Shown: positions 1 through 5,746, counted from the first letter of the stretch. The stretch: DNA of 8,353 nucleotides from Chloroflexota bacterium (GCA_021823555.1 JAKANW010000094.1:1-8353), one strand, 5' to 3'. Made by a program: numbers and translations. The notes: a model not told the origin generated them from the letters alone.

Positions 1-408
1 ATCTGCATATTCAAGGATGATGGCGCCGATGAAGGCCAACACCCAGCGCTTCCAAACTTGCGGGCCGAAGATACGCTTCCATTGCGTGTCCGAATTGGCC
101 GCGTCCTTCTTGCCCCAGAGCAGGGTGCCGCTGGTAGCCGCACCGAGCATTCCGCCGAAGAACACACCAATGAGCAGGAGCACGCCGTAGGTAATGCCAG
201 GCGGCATGATGAAGTTGAAATACATATTATCGAACGCTTTTGGCGCAATCGCCTTGCCGATCAGCCCGGCGATGTTTTCGAATGCACCCGATGCGCCTAG
301 CAGGCTGTTGCTCGCCCAAACGGCGGCAATGCCCACAAAGCCCAGAAGAATGCCCGCCACATACGGAGACCATTCCTCCTTGCGGATGTAATTCCAGATG
401 AATTTCAT
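1..408 (-). CDS. YeeE/YedE-family sulfur-compound permease (N-terminal part, cut by window edge)
   Basis: The reading frame begins at an ATG at 408 and runs 136 codons to the left edge without a stop, so only the N-terminal third or so is present. The protein starts MKFIWNYIRKEEWSPY and has hydrophobic segments at about residues 17-36, 73-93 and 123-135. An SLLGASGAFE stretch (about 35-44) and a later GGMLGAATSG (about 85-94) fit the YeeE/YedE (DUF395) membrane family. Characterised members such as TsuA import thiosulfate through a relay of conserved cysteines. No cysteine occurs in the visible part, and the family's Gly-Gly-Cys motif would be expected just beyond the edge. A GAGGAG ribosome binding site lies inside the end of the cytochrome gene, whose stop is only 3 bp upstream, so the two are probably co-transcribed and translationally coupled. 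The family call is from recognition of sequence style; the transported substrate is inferred. Confidence 0.82.
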   Translation of the reverse strand, partial: MKFIWNYIRKEEWSPYVAGILLGFVGIAAVWASNSLLGASGAFENIAGLIGKAIAPKAFDNMYFNFIMPPGITYGVLLLIGVFFGGMLGAATSGTLLWGKKDAANSDTQWKRIFGPQVWKRWVLAFIGAIILEYAD

Positions 409-411
409 GGT

Positions 412-1257
412 TTACTCCTCGTCCTTCTTGACAACAGCATCCATCAGGTCGAGCACCTTGTCAGCCTTTTTGTTGTCCAGGACGTTATTCAATGACTTGC
501 GTGCGCCAGCCTTGAGACCGGCGATCTTCGGCAGCATATCCACCACGTCGGCGGGATATTCATCTTCGACCTTGCGGGTATCGCCAAATTTCACATTGAC
601 CAGCTTCTCGCGCGTGATGACAAAGCCGCCGCCGCCGATCAACAAAACCCCGATCAATCCGAGCAAAACTGTGTTGCCCCAATTGATGGGTTTCTTGCCC
701 AGCACGATTTCATCATAATTCTGGGCGTAGTTGACCGCGTCCGGATCGTTCACCACCACTTCATTGCAGCCTTGTGCCGGCGCCGCGCTGGAACCGGAAC
801 CAGCCGCAGGCGCGGGCGCGGCAGCCGTGGGGGCAGCCGATCCGGTATCCCCGCCAGCGGCGGGCGCGGCTGTATCCGAGCCGAGCGTCACCCCCAGCGC
901 GGTGGCGTATACCTGGGCGCGTGCTTGGTAATCTGACACGTGACACTGTTGGCAGGCAGCCTTGACATCCGAGAGCGGATCGACCATGCCTTGGTGGGCG
1001 GCGTCCTTGTCTGTGGCCTGTTGGTTGCCGCCATGGCAGATATAACAAAAATCGCCAAAGGCGTGCGATTGGTGCCAGGCGGTTCCGTCGTTGTTGACGG
1101 GTTTCTGTCCCTGCACCTCGTGACAGTTCTTACAGGACGATGCCTGTGAACCGCACTGGGCATGGGCAACTGTGGGCGTCATCAACAAAATGCCGCTGAC
1201 AATTAACAGCGACAATCCGATGATGACAAAGAATAAATTGACTTTCTTGGTCTGCAT
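412..1257 (-). CDS. Membrane-anchored triheme cytochrome c
   Basis: This 281-residue protein has an N-terminal export signal (hydrophobic about residues 7-29, likely cleavage after AHA at 33). A small heme domain follows with three CxxCH motifs: CKNCH at 42-46, CYICH at 71-75 and CQQCH at 102-106. His62, His65 and His88 lie between them and are candidates for distal heme ligands. An Ala/Pro/Gly-rich low-complexity linker spans about 127-163, then a single membrane segment at about 195-214, then a charged C-terminal tail of about 65 residues. With a signal peptide and one later membrane helix, the hemes should face outward and the tail the cytoplasm. It should carry electrons to or from an extracytoplasmic partner. 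The ATG at 1257 is preceded by AAGGAG (1268-1273), spaced a rather long 10 nt. It lies 53 bp after arsR and 3 bp before the permease gene. The heme domain resembles the general multiheme (NapC/NirT/cytochrome c3-like) pattern, but no named family can be assigned by eye. Confidence 0.85.
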   Translation of the reverse strand: MQTKKVNLFFVIIGLSLLIVSGILLMTPTVAHAQCGSQASSCKNCHEVQGQKPVNNDGTAWHQSHAFGDFCYICHGGNQQATDKDAAHQGMVDPLSDVKAACQQCHVSDYQARAQVYATALGVTLGSDTAAPAAGGDTGSAAPTAAAPAPAAGSGSSAAPAQGCNEVVVNDPDAVNYAQNYDEIVLGKKPINWGNTVLLGLIGVLLIGGGGFVITREKLVNVKFGDTRKVEDEYPADVVDMLPKIAGLKAGARKSLNNVLDNKKADKVLDLMDAVVKKDEE

Positions 1258-1310
1258 ATGAGCATGTCTCCTTGAAGAGGATCAAAAACGATCTTTTGTT
1301 GTGTCTTGGA

Positions 1311-1649
1311 TTATTCTTCTGCGTTCACGATCAGGTTGGCGCGCTGAAGCAGGCGGTCGCGCATCACACTGCGGAGCAAATCGAGAGCCTGGATGAGTCT
1401 TTGGTCGGAAAGGTGGTAGGTGACCACTGTGCCTTGTTTGACGGCATGGACCAGCCCGCGGTCGCGTAACACTTTCAAATGGCGGGAAACGGTCGGTTGG
1501 CTGATGCCAAGTTCGTTGGTGAGCTCAGTGACGTTACGCGGCGCATCGCTCAAGCTGTAAAGCATCAGGAGCCGGGATGGGTCCGAGAGAGCGAAGCAGA
1601 AATCGGCTTCGAGTTGGGAGACTTCTTGCTGCAAGAGTTGATTAATCAT
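1311..1649 (-). CDS. ArsR-family winged-helix transcriptional repressor
   Basis: A 112-residue DNA-binding protein of ArsR/SmtB size and layout. SDPSRLLMLYSL (22-33) is the typical first helix region, TELTNELGISQPTVSRHLKVL (41-61) is the helix-turn-helix, and the wing is GLVHAVKQGTVVTYHLS (65-81). The start at 1649 (MINQLLQQ) is preferred over an in-frame upstream ATG at 1730. The extra 27 residues are hydrophobic and unlike the family, and a predicted promoter lies between the two starts. The metal-binding ELCVCDL of ArsR/SmtB proteins is replaced by ELTNELG, and no C-terminal metal site is evident. Only one cysteine (Cys18) is present, so the two-cysteine persulfide switch of SqrR/BigR is not there either. 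It is the first gene of the cytochrome-permease operon and is divergent from the rhodanese gene, so it probably represses one or both. The inducer is unknown. Confidence 0.9.
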   Translation of the reverse strand: MINQLLQQEVSQLEADFCFALSDPSRLLMLYSLSDAPRNVTELTNELGISQPTVSRHLKVLRDRGLVHAVKQGTVVTYHLSDQRLIQALDLLRSVMRDRLLQRANLIVNAEE

Positions 1650-1687
1650 GTCGGCCTGCTTATATACGCATAAACAAATGCTTGCGA

Positions 1688-1752
1688 ATGATACCTTTGT
1701 GATTATTAGTACAATAGTGGCGCTTGTCACTTATGCAGTGACGCATTGTCAC
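1688..1752 (-). promoter_or_regulatory. Candidate arsR operon promoter with overlapping GTCAC/GTGAC inverted repeats
   Basis: On the minus strand, GTGACA (1730-1725) and AATAAT (1707-1702) are separated by 17 nt and each match the sigma-70 consensus at five of six positions. The predicted start of transcription is near 1695, about 45 nt before the arsR ATG. Two overlapping perfect inverted repeats cover and extend upstream of the -35: GTCACT-TATGC-AGTGAC (1726-1742) and GTGAC-GCATT-GTCAC (1738-1752). Such placement suits an operator, either autoregulation by ArsR or the same regulator as at the rhodanese promoter, whose site has the same GTGA/TCAC arms but different spacing. An alternative pair, TTGTAC (1714-1709) and TATCAT (1693-1688), has a short 15-nt spacer. 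This is a prediction from sequence only. Confidence 0.5.
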
Positions 1753-1845
1753 CCATTCTGTATGACATCGGTGGGCATGCATTGGGTCGCGCTTTGGGTA
1801 TTGCATCCGCTTATGTTTATGGATAAAGAAGGGAAATAGTTCCTT

Positions 1846-1859
1846 GTGATAATTATCAC
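1846..1859. promoter_or_regulatory. CRP/FNR-type palindromic operator upstream of the rhodanese gene
   Basis: GTGATAATTATCAC is a perfect 14-bp palindrome. Read as TGTGA-N6-TCACT it fits the CRP pattern with one mismatch. Read as GTGAT-AATT-ATCAC it fits the FNR pattern (TTGAT-N4-ATCAA) apart from the outermost base of each arm. Its centre, 1852.5, is about 41.5 bp upstream of the transcription start predicted from the -10 box at 1882-1887, the classical class II activator position. A 7-bp direct repeat, TAGTTCC, lies on either side (1837-1843 and 1874-1880). The site could instead bind the neighbouring ArsR repressor. Confidence 0.62.
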
Positions 1860-1887
1860 TTGCTGGCTTTGTTTAGTTCCCTATAAT
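1860..1887 (+). promoter_or_regulatory. Sigma-70-type promoter of the four-rhodanese lipoprotein gene
   Basis: A perfect TATAAT (1882-1887) lies 16 nt after TTGCTG (1860-1865), a moderate -35. The predicted transcription start is near 1894, giving a leader of about 50 nt before the ATG at 1945. The -35 begins directly after the palindrome at 1846-1859, which suggests activator-dependent use. The ribosome binding site is GGAGAAG at 1936-1942. Confidence 0.66.
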
Positions 1888-1944
1888 GACAACAGGTGAT
1901 TGCAGATAAGAGGCAGTCTAAATCGTACCTAATCTGGAGAAGAT

Positions 1945-3669
1945 ATGAATAAAAAGCTGAACCTGTTCGTTATTTTGCTTGTGTTGTTGAGCATGCTCCT
2001 ATCGGCGTGTGGAAGCAGCGCCCAGGTGCCTCAGGTAGTTGATGTGCCGCTCACCGTGGCTCCTGTGACTGAAGCCCCCGTGACCGAGGCGCCCGCCGCG
2101 GCCGCACCCGACATTGCGGCGTTCTACGCCCAAATGATCGGCGCGTTGCCCCAGGGCTATGCCGGCATCAAGCCTGCCGATGTTCAAAAGGCGATGGAAG
2201 ACGCCAATCCGCCTTTCCTGCTGGACGTGCGCGAAGTGGCTGAAGTGGAAAAAGACGGCTACATCAAGGGCGCTGTCAACATCCCCGTGCGGAATGTCCT
2301 GAAGAACTTGGACAAGCTTCCGGCTCTGGATGCCAAGATCATTGTCTATTGCGCTTCCGGCCAGCGCGGCGGCATGACCACCAGTGTGTTGCGTGTGTTG
2401 GGGTATACCAATGTGCTCAACATGAGCGGCGGCATGGGCGCGTGGACAAAGGCCAGCTTGCCGGTCGAAACCGGTTCAATGCCCGAAGCGCCGCAGGCCA
2501 TCAGCACGCCCATTATTGCGGATAAAGCTCTGTATGACGTGCTCGACAAGAGCATGTCCACTCTGCCCGATGGTTTCCTGGGCATCAAAGCGGACAAGGT
2601 CAATGAAATGCTCGCGGGTGCGAATCCTCCCGCGCTCATTGACCTGCGCACGACGGCTGAGGTCCAGTCTGACGGCTATATCAAGGGTTCGATCAATATC
2701 CCGCTGCTCCAACTGTTCACCAGCCTGGATAAACTGCCCGCCAAGGATTCCGCCATTGTTATCTATTGCGGTTCAGGCTTGCGCGGTTCGCTTGCTATCG
2801 AAGGGCTGCGCCTGCTGGGTTACACCAATGTCTTGAACATGGGCGGCGGGTTTGGCGCTTGGAAAGCCGCTGGTTTTCCCGTAGAAGGCGTTGTCAATTG
2901 GACTGCTACTTGGAGCGACTTTCTGACCAATATGCCTGCCGATTTCTACACGGTCAAAGCCGATGTGCTCAATGGTCAGATCGCTGCTGGAAATGCGCCT
3001 TTCATCGTTGACGTACGCGAACCATCCGAAATCGAGGCCAATGGTTATATCAAAGGAGCAATCAACCTCCCGCTTCGAACCTTGCTGCAGAACCTCGATA
3101 AATTGCCCGCGCTGGATAAGCCGATCGTAGTCTACTGTGGCATTGGTCATCGTGGAGCAATGGCAATGGCCTCCCTGCGCCTATTGGGCTACACCGATGT
3201 GCGCAGCATTAATGGCGGTTTCAACGCTTGGGTAAAAGCCAACCTGCCGGTTGAAAAGGGGAAAATGGCAGACCCTGTTGCTGGTGCGGCTGCCACTGTT
3301 GACCCATTGCGCCTGGCCGATTTGAACACCTTCCTCTCCGGCCTGCCAGATAACTTCGACGGCATCAAGGATACGGATGTTCTGGCTGCCTTGGGTTCGG
3401 CCAACCCGCCGGTTGTAATTGACGTGCGTACCGCCGACGAATTCAAAGCCGGTTCCATCAAGGGCTCAGTAAATATTCCCATCAACGATATATTGAAGGA
3501 TATGACCAAACTTCCAGCAGACAAGACCGCACAGATTATCACGGTCTGCTCGGCTGGTCATCGTGGCGCGATTGCAACGATGGCGCTGCGCATGCTCGGT
3601 TACACTTCCAACAGCATTTTCGGAGGTACGAATACCTGGGTGGCTGATGGTCTGCCCTTTGGAAAGTAA
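1945..3669 (+). CDS. Secreted lipoprotein with four tandem rhodanese domains
   Basis: This 574-residue protein begins with a lipoprotein signal (hydrophobic 5-21, lipobox LSAC, lipidated Cys22) and a Pro/Ala/Val-rich spacer to about residue 55. Four rhodanese modules follow at about 72-176, 212-314, 336-437 and 473-573. Each has the entry motif IDVR or a variant (LLDVRE, LIDLRT, IVDVRE, VIDVRT), an IKG(A/S)-N-(I/L)P stretch and a catalytic loop: CASGQR at 136-141, CGSGLR at 275-280, CGIGHR at 398-403 and CSAGHR at 535-540. The CxxxxR six-residue loop is that of sulfurtransferases rather than Cdc25 phosphatases. Rhodaneses move sulfane sulfur, for example from thiosulfate, through a cysteine persulfide. 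The only cysteines in the protein are the lipid anchor and the four catalytic ones. Modules are joined by a repeated LP-x(5)-(I/V)K lead-in, so the unit of duplication is about 125-140 residues. It stands alone between its own promoter and terminator, divergent from the arsR-cytochrome-permease operon, which suggests a role in extracellular sulfur capture or relay. Confidence 0.94.
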   Translation: MNKKLNLFVILLVLLSMLLSACGSSAQVPQVVDVPLTVAPVTEAPVTEAPAAAAPDIAAFYAQMIGALPQGYAGIKPADVQKAMEDANPPFLLDVREVAEVEKDGYIKGAVNIPVRNVLKNLDKLPALDAKIIVYCASGQRGGMTTSVLRVLGYTNVLNMSGGMGAWTKASLPVETGSMPEAPQAISTPIIADKALYDVLDKSMSTLPDGFLGIKADKVNEMLAGANPPALIDLRTTAEVQSDGYIKGSINIPLLQLFTSLDKLPAKDSAIVIYCGSGLRGSLAIEGLRLLGYTNVLNMGGGFGAWKAAGFPVEGVVNWTATWSDFLTNMPADFYTVKADVLNGQIAAGNAPFIVDVREPSEIEANGYIKGAINLPLRTLLQNLDKLPALDKPIVVYCGIGHRGAMAMASLRLLGYTDVRSINGGFNAWVKANLPVEKGKMADPVAGAAATVDPLRLADLNTFLSGLPDNFDGIKDTDVLAALGSANPPVVIDVRTADEFKAGSIKGSVNIPINDILKDMTKLPADKTAQIITVCSAGHRGAIATMALRMLGYTSNSIFGGTNTWVADGLPFGK

Positions 3670-3690
3670 TTGCATCGGAGTTCGATCTTA

Positions 3691-3728
3691 CGCTGCCCGT
3701 GAAGTTTCTTCACGGGCAGCGACTTTTT
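3691..3728 (+). terminator. Rho-independent terminator of the rhodanese gene
   Basis: A perfect 14-bp stem (CGCTGCCCGTGAAG paired with CTTCACGGGCAGCG) encloses a 3-nt TTT loop at 3691-3721. It is followed by AC and a run of five T. It starts 21 bp after the stop codon. Confidence 0.95.
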
Positions 3729-3929
3729 ATGGGCCTCTGGGATGCCAGGACCGCGTGCTGACAGAACTGCCGGTATGTGATGGAAATTTGTGCGTACGCA
3801 AACCATGTCAGGTACGGAGTCGAAAGTCTCCTGGCTTTCGAGCAAAATCATCGGGTTTTGCAATCCGCGCTGATAACCTTTGCACGCACACGAAAATCCC
3901 CAATGAGTTTTTTAATCCCTGAATTCAGA
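3729..3929. other. Non-coding spacer between the rhodanese gene and the LysR gene
   Basis: No convincing gene is seen. Frames that cross it lack a plausible ribosome binding site and look unlike proteins. It holds two small symmetric elements: a perfect 10-bp palindrome TGCGTACGCA at 3791-3800, and an inverted repeat TCGAAAG-N8-CTTTCGA at 3820-3841. Either could be a regulator site or a weak RNA hairpin; nothing links them to a known protein. Confidence 0.5.
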
Positions 3930-3961
3930 TATAATCTCCCTTCATTTGAACGTGGTCAAAT
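3930..3961 (+). promoter_or_regulatory. LysR gene promoter (-10) and overlapping inverted-repeat operator
   Basis: A perfect TATAAT at 3930-3935 has no good -35 at 16-18 nt. The predicted start of transcription is near 3942. Immediately downstream is a perfect inverted repeat, ATTTGA-ACGTGG-TCAAAT (3944-3961), which contains T-N11-A, the loose core of LysR-type sites. Its centre is about 10 bp downstream of the predicted start and it ends just before the ribosome binding site AAGGAGG (3962-3968). A regulator bound there would block transcription, as expected for autorepression by a LysR-type protein. Confidence 0.55.
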
Positions 3962-3971
3962 AAGGAGGATT

Positions 3972-4901
3972 ATGTTGGACTTAAATGCACTCCAAGTCTT
4001 TCTCTCAGTGGTGGAGTACGGCAGTTTTAGCGAGGCCGGGCGGCAATTGCACCTGTCCCAGCCGGCGGTCAGCCAGACCATTCAAAGCTTGGAGCGACAA
4101 CTGGGCGCGTCCTTGTTTGATCGTCAGGGGCGAAGCGCCCTTTTGACTGAGGGGGGGCAGTTCCTCGTCCCAATGGCGCGTGAATTGCTCACCTCGGCGC
4201 AGCGCGTGGAACAGACCATGCTCTCCGTACAGGAGGATGTGGTGGGGGAGATCCCCGTTGGATGTTCCACCGCTTCGGGCAAATATCTTTTGCCGGGCAT
4301 GATTGCCCGCTTCCGCCGCGACTTTCCACGGGTGCAGATCAATGTGCTGGTTGCCAGCCGGGAATCAGTGATCAATAAACTTCTCACGGGGCAAATCTGC
4401 CTCGGAGTTTCGAGCAAACTCATCGAACATCCCGACTTGGTATACCAGGATTTTTTCAGGGATAATGTGATCTTGATCGCACCTGCCAATCACCGTTGGG
4501 CGCAATATCGAAAAATCTACCCAGACGACCTGCTGGATGAGCCGATGATCTTGCGGGAGGAAGCTGCCGGGACGCGCGCTGTGTTGATGGACGGCCTGCA
4601 CGCGCATGATATTTTCCCAGACATGCTCAATGTGGCCATGGTGCTTGGAAATGCCGAAGCGATCGAGATTGCCGTGGAAGAAGGGTTGGGTGTGGCGTTC
4701 ACTTCCCGCCTGGCGGCCGCCCGCGGGATCGCCTTGGGCCGTGTGGTGGAAGTGGCCGTTGAAGGTATGGAACTGACCCGCAATATTTATCTGGTTTGTA
4801 ATCGGCGCCTTCCCTTGAGTCGCGCCCGGGCGCAATTTTGGGAGTTTGTGATACAGTCAAGGGGTGAGACTGATCATGCCGCCTTGCAAGGTATTGGATA
4901 G
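3972..4901 (+). CDS. LysR-type transcriptional regulator (CysL/CbbR/YeiE-like)
   Basis: A 309-residue regulator of normal family length. The winged helix-turn-helix occupies about residues 4-62 (LNALQVFLSVVEYGSFSEAG, then LSQPAVSQTIQSLERQLGA, LFDRQGR and LTEGG). The effector domain starts near 92 with GEIPVGCSTASGKYLLPGMI, then FRRDFPRVQINV and a second subdomain ending ARAQFWEFV. The G-x-STASGKYLLP stretch resembles the CysL/CbbR/YeiE branch, whose members often respond to sulfur or carbon metabolites; that link is an inference. The ATG at 3972 is chosen because AAGGAGG lies 3-9 bases before it. An in-frame ATG at 3777 would add 65 residues not found in the family and would cover the promoter. 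It is followed after 46 bp by the XRE-cupin gene, so both are probably in one transcript. Confidence 0.93.
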   Translation: MLDLNALQVFLSVVEYGSFSEAGRQLHLSQPAVSQTIQSLERQLGASLFDRQGRSALLTEGGQFLVPMARELLTSAQRVEQTMLSVQEDVVGEIPVGCSTASGKYLLPGMIARFRRDFPRVQINVLVASRESVINKLLTGQICLGVSSKLIEHPDLVYQDFFRDNVILIAPANHRWAQYRKIYPDDLLDEPMILREEAAGTRAVLMDGLHAHDIFPDMLNVAMVLGNAEAIEIAVEEGLGVAFTSRLAAARGIALGRVVEVAVEGMELTRNIYLVCNRRLPLSRARAQFWEFVIQSRGETDHAALQGIG

Positions 4902-4947
4902 CCTTAGCGGTTCGAATTCGATACGTATGTGAAGAATAGGAGCCAAG
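4902..4947 (+). promoter_or_regulatory. Short spacer with palindromes and ribosome binding site for the XRE-cupin gene
   Basis: The 46-bp gap contains two abutting palindromes, TCGAATTCGA (4912-4921) and ATACGTAT (4921-4928), and a ribosome binding site AGGAG (4938-4942) five bases before the ATG. The palindromes could be an internal operator. No -10/-35 pair of note is seen, so transcription probably continues from the LysR gene. Confidence 0.35.
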
Positions 4948-5562
4948 ATGGACACTTTCCAACGGAATGCAATTTCAGTCAATGTGGGAGACCGGTTGCG
5001 CGAACTGCGTGAAGAGAATCATATCTCCATGCGCGGCTTGGCAACCAAAAGCGGACTTTCGGCCAACGCCTTAAGTATGATTGAACGCGGCAAGACCAGC
5101 CCTTCGGTCAGCACCTTATATAAATTGGCGGACGCGCTGGGCGTGGATATTACGGCATTCTTCGGCGCGCCGAAGGAACTTCAACCCGTCGTGTTCGTGA
5201 AATCGGATGAGCGGCCGCGTGTTCCCTTCCAGCGCGGGGTGTGGGAGAACTTGGGCGGGGAGAATTTCATTGGACGGGTGATGCCCTTCATCTTGACCCT
5301 GGAGAATGGCGGCGGTAGCGGTCCGCATTCTATGGTGCACACCGGCCATGAGTTTGTATTTTGCCTGCGCGGCGTTTTGGAATACCAGGTGGAAAGTCAA
5401 ACCTTTACCTTGGAGCCGGGTGATAGTTTGCTTTTTGCGGCGCGCCTGCGGCACAAGTGGAAAAACCCTGGCGGCTCGGTCGCAACGGCCTTGATCCTGT
5501 TGTCTGATTTTGCCGAATCAGATCGCAACGCGAATATACACGGCTTGCCCAAAAATGCTTAA
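4948..5562 (+). CDS. XRE-family regulator with C-terminal cupin domain
   Basis: A 204-residue protein with the two-domain layout of the PuuR/SutR-type group. An XRE helix-turn-helix spans about 14-70 (VGDRLRELREENHISMRGLA, then SGLSANALSMIERGKTSPS and LYKLADALGVDITAFF), and a small-molecule-binding cupin barrel spans about 108-188. Cupin motif 1 appears as H127, H131, H134 and E135 followed by FVFCLRG. Motif 2 is GDSLLFAARLRHKWKN with H169 and N173. The usual Pro before the motif 2 histidine is replaced by Arg-Leu-Arg, so metal binding is uncertain. Such proteins sense a metabolite through the cupin and repress or activate catabolic or sulfur-use genes. Its start has AGGAG at an ideal distance. 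It is the second gene of a probable two-regulator operon and is followed by a terminator. Its ligand and target genes cannot be told from this window. Confidence 0.93.
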   Translation: MDTFQRNAISVNVGDRLRELREENHISMRGLATKSGLSANALSMIERGKTSPSVSTLYKLADALGVDITAFFGAPKELQPVVFVKSDERPRVPFQRGVWENLGGENFIGRVMPFILTLENGGGSGPHSMVHTGHEFVFCLRGVLEYQVESQTFTLEPGDSLLFAARLRHKWKNPGGSVATALILLSDFAESDRNANIHGLPKNA

Positions 5563-5635
5563 CGCGGGGATCTATCCCGGTCATATGTTTTCCCAATGTG
5601 AAACTCTTTGCTCAAAAGGCGGCTTTCTGGATGCT

Positions 5636-5674
5636 GAAAAACGCTGATTTACGGAAGAACGATCAGCGTTTTTC
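5636..5674. terminator. Rho-independent terminator after the XRE-cupin gene
   Basis: A perfect 13-bp stem, GAAAAACGCTGAT (5636-5648) with ATCAGCGTTTTTC (5662-5674), encloses a 13-nt loop. The A-rich left arm and T-rich right arm make it able to act on both strands, although the main use is probably for the regulator operon, which ends 73 bp upstream. Confidence 0.85.
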
Positions 5675-5746
5675 GGTGTTCCTCTGCATCCAATAAGAGA
5701 GAAAGCGTGTTTTGCGTATAGCTATGCTTGATGCGATTCCATGAAT

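Noticed and set aside
1280..1293. GATC-AAAAAC-GATC in the gap before the cytochrome gene
   Set aside because: GATC is self-complementary and the arms are only 4 bp, so it is likely chance. It is also too weak for a terminator between arsR and the cytochrome gene.
1311..1649. Assignment of the ArsR protein as SqrR/BigR (dithiol persulfide sensor)
   Set aside because: Only one cysteine is present, and it is not in the position of the conserved pair.
1650..1730. Longer start of the ArsR gene adding 27 residues
   Set aside because: The added hydrophobic stretch is foreign to the family and overlaps the predicted promoter elements.
1648..1839. Small plus-strand reading frame in the divergent spacer
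   Set aside because: No ribosome binding site, overlaps promoters and operators, and the peptide has no recognisable features.
1945..3669. Rhodanese repeats as a recent DNA-level tandem repeat or assembly artefact
   Set aside because: The four modules differ clearly at both protein and base level and in spacing (139, 123 and 137 residues between catalytic cysteines), so they are old duplications.
3563..3922. Plus-strand frame overlapping the end of the rhodanese gene
   Set aside because: It runs through the strong terminator hairpin, overlaps a clear gene in another frame, and its composition is not protein-like.
3777..3971. Longer in-frame start for the LysR gene adding 65 residues
   Set aside because: No ribosome binding site, no family similarity in the added part, and it would cover the TATAAT box and operator. 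The ATG at 3972 has a near-perfect AAGGAGG.
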